Assembly: GCF_002896965.1 (NCBI RefSeq)
Contig: NZ_LYMM01000023.1
Location: forward strand, 1 to 64,000
Reading direction: 5' to 3'
Source of the DNA: Novosphingobium guangzhouense
GTDB taxonomy: Bacteria > Pseudomonadota > Alphaproteobacteria > Sphingomonadales > Sphingomonadaceae
DNA: 64,000 nt
Below, in pieces: positions 47,446-57,264 of this stretch (the first letter of the stretch is position 1; every line of letters begins with the position of its first letter). The position numbers and the translations under genes are program-made. The notes beneath the pieces were generated by a model, which worked only from the letters and a program-made list of their open reading frames with translations, was not told the origin of the DNA and did no database searches.

Positions 47446-48437
47446 TGGCGCGCCTCTTCCCGATCCTTACCTCTTTGCTGCTGGCCGCGTCCCCGCTTGC
47501 CGTGCGGGCGCAGGAGCCGAGCGCGGCAACGCAGCAGGCAGATGATGAGCACGCCGGGATGGATCATGGCGCCATGGATCATTCCCGGATGACCATGCCG
47601 GGCATGGATCACTCCGCCCACGGCATGCCTGCGAGCACCGTTTCCGACGAACCGGGCAATGCGCCACCGCCGCCGGTGCCGACCGACTTTCCCGCGCAGC
47701 GCTTCTTCGATCCTGATCGTATGGCAGCATCGCGCAAGGCGATGGTAAAGGAAATGGCGTTCAGCACTTTCGCGCTGCAGGTCGATCAGCTGGAATTTCG
47801 TACCGGCAAGGATGGTGACGGTTTCGGTTGGGAGGGACAGGCGTGGTACGGCGGCGATATCGATCGCATTGTGCTGGACAGCGAAGGCGAGGGCACGCTG
47901 GGTGAACGCGCCGAACGCATCGAACTGGCTGCATACTGGCGGCACGCGCTGGACCCGTGGTTCAACCTGCAAGTGGGGGTGCGGCAGGATTTCCGGCCCG
48001 ATCCGCAGCGTACTTATGCGCTGATCGGTATCGAGGGACTGGCGCCTTACTGGTTCGAAGTGGAGGGCCAGTTGCTGGTTTCGGACAAGGGCGATGTTCA
48101 TGCCCGTGGCAAGGCAGGCTACACGCAGCGCATCACCCAGTCTCTGGTAATCGAGCCTGAGGCCGAAGTCGATTTCGCGTTCCAGGATGTGCCTGCGCTG
48201 AATGTCGCAGCCGGGTTCGAGCGCCTCGAACTGGGCGCTAGGCTTCGGTACGAGCGCAATCGCTCGCTGGCGCCCTACATCGGTGTCAACTGGGAGCGCA
48301 GGCTTTGGCGCAACGGCGGATCTCGCACGCTCTTCAGGCGAGCAGGTGTCCGGCGTTTCTGCGGTATTCGGCGTGCGCGCGATGTTCTGATCGCGGTGCC
48401 GGAGAAGCCGCGGGTACAGATCTGCAGGGGCGACTGA
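47445..48437 (+). CDS. copB: copper-resistance outer-membrane protein CopB, C-terminal frameshift
   Basis: 330-aa protein with signal peptide (about 22 residues), a Met/His-rich metal-binding stretch (MDHGAMDHSRMTMPGMDHS) and the CopB beta-barrel (MAFSTFALQVDQLEFRTGKD, GEGTLGERAERIELAAYWRH, APYWFEVEGQLLVSDKGDVH). After WERR (about residue 286) the frame leaves the family; the other frame reads FGATADLARSSGEQVSGVSA and ends AVFGVRAMF followed by a stop at 48390. Removing one C at 48303 joins them. The start shares a base with the copA stop (TGATG). Confidence 0.85.
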   Translation: MARLFPILTSLLLAASPLAVRAQEPSAATQQADDEHAGMDHGAMDHSRMTMPGMDHSAHGMPASTVSDEPGNAPPPPVPTDFPAQRFFDPDRMAASRKAMVKEMAFSTFALQVDQLEFRTGKDGDGFGWEGQAWYGGDIDRIVLDSEGEGTLGERAERIELAAYWRHALDPWFNLQVGVRQDFRPDPQRTYALIGIEGLAPYWFEVEGQLLVSDKGDVHARGKAGYTQRITQSLVIEPEAEVDFAFQDVPALNVAAGFERLELGARLRYERNRSLAPYIGVNWERRLWRNGGSRTLFRRAGVRRFCGIRRARDVLIAVPEKPRVQICRGD

Positions 48438-48472
48438 ATGACCTAAGCGGCACCTGGGCGGCAAGGCGGCAC

Positions 48473-48967
48473 CTAAAGATACTTCAGCCACCGGACGTCC
48501 TTGCGTTGCTGCTTCACGCGGGCGAACCAGCGGGCCGGCAGGTAAAGCGGCCCGATCAGCAGCGCGACCCAGACCCAGATGGTCGATACGTGATCGAAGC
48601 CGAACACCGTGCCCTTGTTCGGACCGTATATGGCAAGCGCGATCAGATAGAGTGCCCTGAGCACATAAAGGTGCAGCAGGTAGTAGAACATCGGCGCGCC
48701 ACCGAGCATCGCCAGACGCGGCATCGTGGCGTGGTTCTGGAACTTCTCGAACAGCGCCAGCATCAGCGCGCTGAAGCCAAGCGTGGGCATCAGGAACAGA
48801 AGCGAAGGCGGGTACTTGGTTAGCGCAAGGAAGCTCATCGCGGTGCGCAGCGCCGTTTCGGCGTGGAACCACGGTTTGTCGCCATAGACGTTGGCAAAGC
48901 GCAGCAACACGAAGCCCGCAACAAGCCTGATGCCAAGGCCGATGCCGATCTGGATACTGCGCGGCAC
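48473..48967 (-). pseudogene. C-terminal fragment of a DUF1624-type membrane acyltransferase
   Basis: 164 residues with four to five helices. YPPSLLFLMPTLGFSALMLA, then MLGGAPMFYYLLHLYVLRAL match the last part of heparan-alpha-glucosaminide N-acetyltransferase-like (DUF1624) proteins, which are normally about 350-400 aa. The first half is missing; upstream is the RND pump terminator. A functional product is unlikely. Confidence 0.7.
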
Positions 48968-48971
48968 GGTT

Positions 48972-48999
48972 GGGCCGGCACTTCACCAAGTGCCGGCCC
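48972..48999 (-). terminator. perfect 12-bp hairpin after czcA
   Basis: GGGCCGGCACTT (48972-48983) and AAGTGCCGGCCC (48988-48999) with a 4-nt loop, 4 bp beyond the czcA stop. No T-run follows. Probably the terminator of the czc operon. Confidence 0.65.
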
Positions 49000-49003
49000 C
49001 ACA

Positions 49004-52000
49004 TCATGCGGCGGGCGATGGCACCGCCGCTGCGTTGCCCTGTATGCTGCGGCTTGATGTACCGCGCACGCCGCGTCTTGCCGCAAGCGCGGTGATGGCG
49101 GGTAACACCAGCAGTGTCAGCACCGTGCAGGTGATGAGGCCACCGATCACCACCGTCGCCAGCGGCCGCTGCACTTCCGCGCCGGTTCCGATCGCCAGCG
49201 CCATGGGCACGAAACCGAGGCTGGCGACCAGAGCGGTCATCAGCACCGGCCGCACGCGTTCCATGGCGCCCTCGATGATCGCCTCGTCAGCGGGCAGGCC
49301 ATCGTCGGTACGCTTGCGGATCGCGCTCATCATAACCAGACCGTTCAGAACCGCCACGCCGGACAGCGCGATGAACCCCACCGCCGCCGTGATCGAGAAT
49401 GGGATGCCCCGCAGCAGAAGCGCGAAGACGCCGCCCGCCAATGCCATTGGCACCGCGCTGAACACGATGCCCGCACGGCCAAGGCTGCCCAGCGCCATGC
49501 ACAGCAATGCGAAGATGGCCGCGAAGCACACCGGCACCACCAGCGCCAAGCGCAACCGTGCGGACTGCAGGCTTTCGAAGGTGCCGCCCCATTCCGTGTA
49601 CATCCCGGCGGGCAGGGCCAGCCTTTCGACCGCGCCTTGCGCCTCCTCCACGAAGCCGCCGAGATCGCGCCCGCGCACATTAGCCTGGACGACGACCATG
49701 CGTTTGCCGTTTTCGCGGCTGATCTGGTTAAGCCCCTGCGTGTAGCTAAACCGCGCAACTTCGCGCAGTGGCACCGATCGGGCGATCTGCCCCTCTTCAC
49801 CCGGCAGCATCACGGGGATGGCGCCAAGCGTTTCCAGATCGTCGCGCTGGGCATCGGGCAGGCGCACTACAACGGCAAAGCGGCGGTCCCCCTCGAACAG
49901 CAATCCGGCCTCGCGCCCGCCAAGTGCGGCGGCCACGGTATTGGCCACTTCCTCCACCGAAAGGCCGTAACGCGCGGCTGCCTGCCGATCGATTTTCACA
50001 TCGAAAGTCGGTGCGCCCGAAGTTTGTTCAGCGCTGACGTCGGCCGCACCGGGGATCTTGCGCAGGGCCGCGGAGATGCGCCGCGCGTGTTCGCTCATCG
50101 CGTCGAGATCGTCGCCGTAAAGTTTGACCGCGACATCGGCGCGGACACCCGAAGCCAACTCGTTGAAACGCATCTGGATCGGCTGCTGGATTTCCACCCG
50201 GTTGCCGATCAGTGGTTTCATGCGCGCTTCGATACGGCGCAGGATGTCGTCCTTGCTCTTCACTTCCGCCGGCCATTCGCTTTCGGGTTTCGGAATGACA
50301 TAGGTATCGGATGCATTCGGCGGCATCGGATCGGTGCCAAGGTCGGCGTTGCCGTTTTTGGAGAAGACCAGCGCCACTTCGGGCAATGTCCTGAGCGCGT
50401 CCTCGATCGCCAACTGCATCTGCGTGGACTGATCGATCGAAGCCGAAGGCACCCGGAAATTGGTGACGGTGATGTCCTTTTCGTCAAGCTGGGGCATGAA
50501 TTCGTCTCCCAGCAGCCCGAAGGCCAGAACCGCCGCCGCGAAGACGCCTAGCCCGGCAAAGACGAAAGGCAGGGGCCGTGCTACCGCCTTGATGAGAACG
50601 GGGCGGTACTTGTCCTTGAACCAGCGGATCGGCTTTACTTCGGTTTCGTTGACCTTGCCGGTGATGAACAGCGCGACCATCGCAGGTACGAACGTAAGCG
50701 AATGGACGAAGGCGGATGCCAGCGCGATCATCAGCGTGATGGCCATCGGCGCGAAGGTCTTGCCCTCCACCCCCTGGAACGTCAGCAGCGGCGCGAAGAC
50801 AAGGAAGATGATGAGCTGGCCGTAGACCGTGGGCCGGATCATCTCCTGCGCCGCAAGGTTGGTTTCCTCCATGCGTTCTTCGCGTGTGAGCAGGCGGCCC
50901 TCGTGCTTCTGCCGTTCGGCAAGACGACGCAGCGCGTTCTCGACGATGATGACGGCACCGTCGACGATCAGCCCGAAGTCCAGCGCGCCAAGGCTCATCA
51001 GGTTGCCCGATACGCCAAGGCCGTTCATGCCGGTGGCAGTCATCAACATCGTGATCGGGATGACCACTGCGGTAATGAGCGCGGCGCGGATGTTGCCCAA
51101 GAGCAGGAACAGCACCACGATGACCAGCAGTGCGCCTTCGATCAGGTTCTTCTCCACTGTGGCGATGGTGGCATTGACCAGTTTCGATCGGTTGTAGACC
51201 GGCTCTGCGAAGACGTCGGGCGGCAGGGCCTTGTTGATCTGGACAAGCTTGTCCGCCGCGCTGTTGGCGACCACGCGGCTGTTCTCGCCGACCAGCATCA
51301 GCACGGTCGAGATCACCGCTTCGGAACCCATGCGGCTGCCTGATCCGGTGCGGACCGCGCCGCCGATGACGACCTGGCCCACGTCCTTCACGCGAACGGG
51401 CACGCCCGCGCGCGTCGCAACAACCGCTTCCTGAATGTCGTCGACCGACTTCAGCCGCGCATCGGCTCGTACAAGGAAACTTTCGCCCGCGCGGCGCAGG
51501 TAGTTCGAGCCCACCGACAGGTTCGCCCGTCCCAGCGCGTCGGCCAGTTCGGTGATCGAGATGCCATAAGAGGCGAGCGCGGCAAGGTTGGGTTCAACAA
51601 GGTACTGCTTGACGTAACCGCCATTGGAATCGACCCCGGCGACGCCGGGCACGTTTCGCATTTGCGGGCGGATGATCCAGTCCTGCACGGTGCGCAGGTA
51701 GGCGGCCTTCGCCAGCTCGGTCGTCAAACGTTCCCCTTCCGGGGTCAGATAACTGCCGTCGGATTGCCAGCCGGGCTGATGGTCGACGGTATTGATGCCC
51801 TTGCCGTCCGGATGGCGAAAGGCGATCGAGTAGAAGAAGATCTCGCCCAGCCCCGTGCTGAGCGGGGAGAGCACCGGCTGCACACCCGCAGGCAGGCTGT
51901 CCTTCGCCTGAGCCAGACGTTCGGTTACCTGCTGGCGGGCGAAGTAGATGTCGGTGGCGTCCGTGAAGACTGCGGTTACCTGGCTGAACCCGTTGCGCGA

Positions 52001-52255
52001 TATGGATCGCGTCAGGGTCAGGCCGGGAATACCTGCCAGCGCCGTCTCGACCGGGTAGGTGACCTGCTTTTCCATGTCGACCGGGCCGTAAGCCGGCGCG
52101 AAAGTGCTGATCTGGACCTGCCGGTTGGTGACATCCGGAACGGCATCGATCGGCAGCTTCGTGATCTGCCACAGGCCGAAGACTGCCATGACCAGCGTCA
52201 GGAAGGCGACAAGCCATCGCCCGCTGATCGAAAGAGAGAGGATCCGCGATATCAT
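49004..52255 (-). CDS. czcA: CzcA-type heavy-metal RND efflux pump
   Basis: 1,083-aa inner-membrane proton/metal antiporter (HME-RND). Motif in helix 4 is LDFGLIVDGAVIIVENALRR, with the Asp, Asp and Glu needed for proton and Co/Zn/Cd transport. Twelve helices, two large periplasmic loops. GPVDMEKQVTYPVETALAGIPG near the start is typical of CzcA. Third in the operon czcC-czcB-czcA; its ATG overlaps the czcB stop by 4 bp. Metal not determined from sequence: Zn/Co/Cd or Ni/Co are the usual choices. Confidence 0.95.
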   Translation of the reverse strand: MISRILSLSISGRWLVAFLTLVMAVFGLWQITKLPIDAVPDVTNRQVQISTFAPAYGPVDMEKQVTYPVETALAGIPGLTLTRSISRNGFSQVTAVFTDATDIYFARQQVTERLAQAKDSLPAGVQPVLSPLSTGLGEIFFYSIAFRHPDGKGINTVDHQPGWQSDGSYLTPEGERLTTELAKAAYLRTVQDWIIRPQMRNVPGVAGVDSNGGYVKQYLVEPNLAALASYGISITELADALGRANLSVGSNYLRRAGESFLVRADARLKSVDDIQEAVVATRAGVPVRVKDVGQVVIGGAVRTGSGSRMGSEAVISTVLMLVGENSRVVANSAADKLVQINKALPPDVFAEPVYNRSKLVNATIATVEKNLIEGALLVIVVLFLLLGNIRAALITAVVIPITMLMTATGMNGLGVSGNLMSLGALDFGLIVDGAVIIVENALRRLAERQKHEGRLLTREERMEETNLAAQEMIRPTVYGQLIIFLVFAPLLTFQGVEGKTFAPMAITLMIALASAFVHSLTFVPAMVALFITGKVNETEVKPIRWFKDKYRPVLIKAVARPLPFVFAGLGVFAAAVLAFGLLGDEFMPQLDEKDITVTNFRVPSASIDQSTQMQLAIEDALRTLPEVALVFSKNGNADLGTDPMPPNASDTYVIPKPESEWPAEVKSKDDILRRIEARMKPLIGNRVEIQQPIQMRFNELASGVRADVAVKLYGDDLDAMSEHARRISAALRKIPGAADVSAEQTSGAPTFDVKIDRQAAARYGLSVEEVANTVAAALGGREAGLLFEGDRRFAVVVRLPDAQRDDLETLGAIPVMLPGEEGQIARSVPLREVARFSYTQGLNQISRENGKRMVVVQANVRGRDLGGFVEEAQGAVERLALPAGMYTEWGGTFESLQSARLRLALVVPVCFAAIFALLCMALGSLGRAGIVFSAVPMALAGGVFALLLRGIPFSITAAVGFIALSGVAVLNGLVMMSAIRKRTDDGLPADEAIIEGAMERVRPVLMTALVASLGFVPMALAIGTGAEVQRPLATVVIGGLITCTVLTLLVLPAITALAARRGVRGTSSRSIQGNAAAVPSPAA

Positions 52256-53403
52256 TCCGCCGTTTCCTTCTCCAGTTCGGCCTTGAGAAGAAACGCGTTG
52301 CCGGTGGCAATCCGCGTTCCGGCGCTGAGCCCGGAGACGATCGACACCAGGCCCCCGCTTCGGCTGCCGACCTGCACGGCCTGCGCCTTGAAGCCCTTGG
52401 GCGTGCGCACGAAGACGACGGTACGCGCGCCGGTGGTTTGCACGGCATCCTGCGGAACAATCACGCCACCACGAACGGCTCCGACGCTGGCGAAGATGCG
52501 TGCCTGCAGCAGTTGACCGGGCGCAAGGCCGGTGGCGTGTCCCGCCTCGACGATGACGGTGACGGCCCGGCTTTGGGGATCGACCACGCCGGTGAAAGAT
52601 CGCACCCGCCCTTCGATCGTTCGGCCTTCACCCGGCAACAGTTCCACCCGGTCCCCGGCCCGAATGCGCGCGGCCTCGGCGGCGGGTACGCTTGCGGTTA
52701 TCTGGAGGCTGCGCGGGTCGGCCACACGGAACAGTTCGGTTTGCGCCGCCACGAACTGGCCAAGGTTCGCAGAGGCCACTGTCAAGCGCCCCGAGACCGG
52801 GCTGGAGACAATTACAGAGCGCCCATCGCGTGAAATACGTGCAGCATCGGCTGCCGCGCTGGCGCGCATGGCATCGGCGCGGGCGACGGCAAGGGCGGCC
52901 TGCGCCGTTTCGTAGTCGGCACGCGGGCTGACGCCCTGGTCAAGCAGTTTGCGTTCGCGCTCCATCTGGCGGCTGGCCAGTGTCACCCGCGCAGCGGCGG
53001 CCGACTGGTCGGCAGCGATGGAGGATGCATCGCGGCTCTCGACAAGGGCGATCGTCTCTCCGGCGCGGACTGGATCGCCAATCCGCTTGAAGATGCGCGT
53101 AATGGTGCCCGGTGCCCGCGCCGTGAGCACGGCTTCGGCATCCGGTGTCGCCTCGACGGTAGCCGATGCGGGGATGGCGGCATCAAGTTCGCCCGATGCG
53201 GCAGAGGCAATCGCGATCTGCGACAGTCTGATCCCCGCATCGGAGATATCGACATGGTCAGGAGCAGGTCCGCCCGCCGCTTCGACGGCATCGCTTTCAG
53301 CAGAACCACCGGACTGGGTAAGGCGCGCAGCGCCAAAGCCGACGCCGGCGGCGATTACCAGCGCAAGAGCCGCGCCAGCATAAAGAGGAGTCTTGGCATT
53401 CAT
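52252..53403 (-). CDS. czcB: CzcB-type periplasmic adaptor (membrane fusion protein)
   Basis: 383 aa. N-terminal membrane anchor/signal (ALALVIAAGVGFGAARL), lipoyl halves VLTARAPGTITRIFKRIGDP and VIVSSPVSGRLTVASANLGQ around a helical hairpin, beta-barrel VELLPGEGRTIEGRVRSFTG, and a membrane-proximal end. Its start overlaps the czcC stop by 4 bp. Lacks the His-rich N-terminal region of Ralstonia CzcB. Confidence 0.92.
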   Translation of the reverse strand: MNAKTPLYAGAALALVIAAGVGFGAARLTQSGGSAESDAVEAAGGPAPDHVDISDAGIRLSQIAIASAASGELDAAIPASATVEATPDAEAVLTARAPGTITRIFKRIGDPVRAGETIALVESRDASSIAADQSAAAARVTLASRQMERERKLLDQGVSPRADYETAQAALAVARADAMRASAAADAARISRDGRSVIVSSPVSGRLTVASANLGQFVAAQTELFRVADPRSLQITASVPAAEAARIRAGDRVELLPGEGRTIEGRVRSFTGVVDPQSRAVTVIVEAGHATGLAPGQLLQARIFASVGAVRGGVIVPQDAVQTTGARTVVFVRTPKGFKAQAVQVGSRSGGLVSIVSGLSAGTRIATGNAFLLKAELEKETAE

Positions 53404-54668
53404 TGGACCGGTTCTCCGGTGATCGTGGTGCCGTCCAGATGGGCAAGGCGCGCGCGCGCTTCGAGGCGGGCGGCAGCGGCATCGAGGACGACGCCGCGCG
53501 CCGCTCCCATGACGTGGCGTGCGGCCAGCAGTTCGAGGAGCGGCGACTTGCCGGCTTCATAAGCGATGCGGGCAAGGCGATAGGCTTCCTGCGCGGTCAG
53601 TAGCGTGCGGTCGGCAGCGGCCATCCGGGCGTCGGCAGCTTCGTTGAGCGCCAGCGCAGCGGCGATTTCGGCCTTCACGTTCAACAGCGTACCGGCATCG
53701 CGGGCTTCTGCTGCGCGCAGGTCGGCCTCCGCAGCGTCCACGTTTCCGCGGTTGCGGTCGAACAGGGGCAATGGCACGCTGAGGCCGGCGATCAAGGCGT
53801 TCGCCTTGTCCGTCTCCAGACGACGCACTCCGACCGAGACGGTGAGATCCGGGTTGGCCTGACGCCGCGCGGCCGAAACGCGCTGTCTGGCTGCGTCTCG
53901 CTCTGCCTTCGCCGCAAGGTAAGGGGCGGTCTGAAGGGGATCGATCGGGCCATATCCCGTTTTGGTCTCAAACCTTGGCAGCAACGGTTCGGCAAGGTCG
54001 GTGAAGCCCGTTTCCTCGCCCGCCAGAGCAGCAAGTCTTGCATAGGCACCAACCCGCTCGGCCCTGGCGGCATCCACCAGAGCGCGAAGTGCATTGACCT
54101 CGGTTTCGACCTGAAGTCTGCGCAGCCGCGCTTCCTTGCCCGCCTGCACAAGAGCCCGCACGGCGCGCATGTCGGCGCTGGCCTCGTCCACTTCGTCTTC
54201 GGCCAGTTCAATGCGGCGGTCGGCGATCTCGGCAGCCCCATAAGCGATTGCCAGATCATAGGCATAGGCCAGACGGGCATCGCGCGTCCGCGCATTGGCG
54301 GCAACGACGCCTGCCGTTCCTGCGGCGATGCGCGATGAGCGCTTGCCGCCGATCTCGATCGCCTGATTGACCTGCAGCGTGTTCTCGGATCGGTCGAACC
54401 CACGATAGGGCGATTGTCCGGCCACATTCTCGGTCATCACGGACAGGGTGGGATTGGGGCGCGCTTGGGCTTGCCGGGCAAGACCCTCGGCACGGTCTAC
54501 CTCTGCGTCGAGTGCGATCTGGTGCGGTGCGTTTCGGGTGTCATTGTAAAGCTGGGCGAAGGGCGGAGCGGTCTGAGCCGGAGCGCTGGCTGCCGCCAGT
54601 GCCCAGCCGATGCTCGCCATGGCCGTAAGCGCCCTGCGCGGGCGCCACGAGCCGACGGGATCGGACAT
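53400..54668 (-). CDS. czcC: CzcC-type outer-membrane factor (TolC family)
   Basis: 422 aa, with a signal peptide (ALTAMASIGWALAAASAPAQ). Typical OEP repeats: RAEGLARQAQARPNPTLSVM, LQVNQAIEIGGKRSSRIAAG, ARRQANPDLTVSVGVRRLE and IAGLSVPLPLFDRNRGNVDA. Start has GAGGA 7 nt upstream. First of the czcCBA operon; genes overlap. Confidence 0.92.
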   Translation of the reverse strand: MSDPVGSWRPRRALTAMASIGWALAAASAPAQTAPPFAQLYNDTRNAPHQIALDAEVDRAEGLARQAQARPNPTLSVMTENVAGQSPYRGFDRSENTLQVNQAIEIGGKRSSRIAAGTAGVVAANARTRDARLAYAYDLAIAYGAAEIADRRIELAEDEVDEASADMRAVRALVQAGKEARLRRLQVETEVNALRALVDAARAERVGAYARLAALAGEETGFTDLAEPLLPRFETKTGYGPIDPLQTAPYLAAKAERDAARQRVSAARRQANPDLTVSVGVRRLETDKANALIAGLSVPLPLFDRNRGNVDAAEADLRAAEARDAGTLLNVKAEIAAALALNEAADARMAAADRTLLTAQEAYRLARIAYEAGKSPLLELLAARHVMGAARGVVLDAAAARLEARARLAHLDGTTITGEPVQ

Positions 54669-54725
54669 GGAAAATTCCTCGAAAACCTGAAGTTACTGGC
54701 GCGCGCCGTGAACGGCGCAGCGACG

Positions 54726-55154
54726 TCAGGACCGAGGAGGGCGCAGCAAGGCTTCGGGTGAAATGCCCGACAGGGCGAAACTGCGACCTGCAAACCAGTC
54801 ATTTGCCGTTTCGTGAGGCGGCACCGCAACCGTGATGCCCGGCACGAGGGCCGCCAGCCCATGGATCATCGCATGGCTGAGCGCATGCAGATCGACGGCG
54901 GGCGTTTCCTGATCGGCTAGGCCAGATCCGGCTGCCGCGTGATCCTCATCGGCGTGATCGGCTTCATCGTGATGATGGTGCCCGTACCCAAGAGCCGTAG
55001 AATCCGCCGTCAGATCATCATGGCCGGTCAAGGAGGCGTGCCAGTTCGTCAGCACCATAAGGTTCGCGATTGCCAGCAGAGCAACGATGATCCCGACGAG
55101 AAGCACAGCTTTCGTCGATCCGGTATGCCGATTCTGGTGCATACGCGCGGCCAT
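54726..55154 (-). CDS. His-rich membrane-anchored protein upstream of czcC (CzcI-like position)
   Basis: About 142 aa. One N-terminal membrane segment (AVLLVGIIVALLAIANLMVL), then a His/Asp-rich periplasmic part (GYGHHHHDEADHADEDHAAA) that should bind divalent metals. The rest is not recognised. It occupies the place of CzcI/CzcN regulatory proteins ahead of czcCBA, 57 bp upstream. The start is uncertain: ATGs at 55166, 55154 and 55142, none with a clear ribosome site. Confidence 0.6.
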   Translation of the reverse strand: MAARMHQNRHTGSTKAVLLVGIIVALLAIANLMVLTNWHASLTGHDDLTADSTALGYGHHHHDEADHADEDHAAAGSGLADQETPAVDLHALSHAMIHGLAALVPGITVAVPPHETANDWFAGRSFALSGISPEALLRPPRS

Positions 55155-55336
55155 GGTGATCGGCATACCCAGAATGGGCAGTGCGAACAATCGTGACCTT
55201 GCTGCATTTGCGGCATTTATGCCGCGGTCGCGGTTGGTGTCGCTTGCGGTTTATGTCGGCCGCAACAATTTCACGAATGATCCATTGAGGCCTTAGTTTA
55301 TATCGAAAAGTAACCACGCTGGTCTAGTTCTTGCTT

Positions 55337-57181
55337 ATGCGTATCGCGACGATCACCAACTGGGCTTACGGTGCGACTGTCTGCCTTACGATAGTTGCCG
55401 GCGTCACGATGGTCATGGCGTCCAGCGCCGATCGCGCAGAGCGCGCGGCGGTGCGCCAGCGCGATCTTTTCGACCAGTTGACCTTCGAGGTCGAAAACGA
55501 TCTGGCTGAACTTACCGATCAGGCACGACTGGCGACGGTGACGGATGATCCCAGCCACGCCATTGCCTATCAACGGACGCTGGCTTCGCTTGGCACGGTG
55601 GAGCAGCGTCTGGGCAGGCTGAAGGATGGCGGGGCCAGCGAGCAGGAACTGCGCTCGCTGGCAGAAGGGTTGCGCTGGGCAAAGACGCTGGAGGATGAGC
55701 AGCAGGCGGCGATCGCAGCCGCCCGAAGCGGAGACGGCGCCACCGCGCGCGCGATTGTGTTCGGGCCTGAGTACGAGCGGGAACTGGAACGTGTGCGCTT
55801 TCTGGTTGGCCGCTTCCGCTACATGCTCGACCAGCGATCGGACGCTGCGATCGAGCGGGCAAGCCAGGCTTCGCAGCGGCTGCGCTCTGTTTCCGAGGCC
55901 ATGGTGGCGATTACGGCGGCCCTGTTCCTGCTGGTGCTTGGGTTCATCCTGAAGCGCCGCATCCTGCGCCCGGTGATGACGCTGAGCGATGTCGTCAATC
56001 GCCTTGCCGACCAGGATTACACGGTGGAAACCCCCGCGTTCACGCAAGTCGACGAGATCGGCGACATGGCGCAGGCGATCCGCATCTTCCGGGAGAATGG
56101 GCTGGAGCGCCAGCGGCTGGAGCGTGAACGCGATGCGGACTGGGCGGTGCGCGATCTGTTGGCGCGCATGACGCAGCGGCTGCAGGGGTGTGAAAGCGTT
56201 TCCGACCTTTTCGGTGTGGTGCGGCTGTTCGCTCCCCGGATCGCGCCGACACTGGCGGGGCGGCTCTACACGCTGGACAACCGGATGAAGCTGATGGTCT
56301 GCGCCGCCGAATGGCGCGGATCGCCGGATGGAGGCTTTGAGCAGCGTGGGCCGCAGGGCACTGATGCGGCTTTTGGTCCGGACGATTGCTGGGCGCTGCG
56401 GCGCGGGCAGGTCCATGCACCGGGCGGAGAAATGCTCGATGTGCCGTGCCGCCATGTCGCGCCGTCCGCTGCGCAGGCCACCATCTGCGTGCCGCTGACC
56501 GCGCAGGGTGAGACGATAGGTCTGCTGGTGCTGGAAAATCTGGCGGCCGATCATGGGCCCGATGATTCCACCAGTGTCTACATCGAACTGATGTCGGAGA
56601 CGGTGGGGCTTGCACTGGCCAACCTGAACCTTCGCGGCGTGCTGCACGAAAAGGCGCTGTTCGATCCACTGACGGGTCTGCGCAATCGGCACGAACTGGA
56701 CGATAGCCTGCGCAGGCTGGTTGCCACGGCCGATGCATCGGGAACTTCGATCGCCTGCCTGATGATGGACATCGACCACTTCAAGGGCCTTAACGACCGT
56801 TTTGGCCATGATGCCGGGGATCTTGTGATCCGCACTGTCGCTGCGGTCTTCGCCAGTGGCGCAAGAGAGGATGATCTGGCGCTGCGCTATGGCGGGGAGG
56901 AATTCCTGATGCTGCTGCCGGGCGCGGACGAAGCTTCGGCGCTGGAACGGGCAGAGCGTATCCGCGAAAGGGTAGCGACGCTTGATCTCACGCATGAAGG
57001 GCAGCCGATGGGGCAGATTACCGTCTCTCTGGGGCTGGCGGTCTATCCCTGCCACGGGCCGATACAGGCGCTGATCACCACGGCCGATGCCGCGCTGCTT
57101 CGCGCCAAGGAAGGCGGCCGTAATCGGATCGTCGTAGCAACCCGGCGCCGTGAAGGCCCGCGTCACGACGCTGCGAATTGA
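55337..57181 (+). CDS. HAMP-GAF-GGDEF diguanylate cyclase
   Basis: 614-aa membrane sensor. Helix 1 (about 8-28), a periplasmic helical sensor (30-190), helix 2 (VAITAALFLLVLGFILKRRI), HAMP (RPVMTLSDVVNRLADQDYTV), GAF-like (about 270-440), GGDEF (about 450-605) with FDPLTGLRNRHELD, MMDIDHFKGLNDRFGHDAGD and YGGEEF near residue 519. REDD five residues before GGEEF is an intact inhibitory I-site. Should be active and feedback-inhibited. Divergent from the czc genes. The start is ATG 55337; TTG 55331 is the alternative. Confidence 0.93.
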   Translation: MRIATITNWAYGATVCLTIVAGVTMVMASSADRAERAAVRQRDLFDQLTFEVENDLAELTDQARLATVTDDPSHAIAYQRTLASLGTVEQRLGRLKDGGASEQELRSLAEGLRWAKTLEDEQQAAIAAARSGDGATARAIVFGPEYERELERVRFLVGRFRYMLDQRSDAAIERASQASQRLRSVSEAMVAITAALFLLVLGFILKRRILRPVMTLSDVVNRLADQDYTVETPAFTQVDEIGDMAQAIRIFRENGLERQRLERERDADWAVRDLLARMTQRLQGCESVSDLFGVVRLFAPRIAPTLAGRLYTLDNRMKLMVCAAEWRGSPDGGFEQRGPQGTDAAFGPDDCWALRRGQVHAPGGEMLDVPCRHVAPSAAQATICVPLTAQGETIGLLVLENLAADHGPDDSTSVYIELMSETVGLALANLNLRGVLHEKALFDPLTGLRNRHELDDSLRRLVATADASGTSIACLMMDIDHFKGLNDRFGHDAGDLVIRTVAAVFASGAREDDLALRYGGEEFLMLLPGADEASALERAERIRERVATLDLTHEGQPMGQITVSLGLAVYPCHGPIQALITTADAALLRAKEGGRNRIVVATRRREGPRHDAAN

Positions 57182-57264
57182 CATGGCTGCCCGGCCGAAC
57201 CTTGCGGCCCAAGGAACGCGTCGATAGCCCCTGCAAGACCGTATCCAAGTCGAAGGTAACGAAC

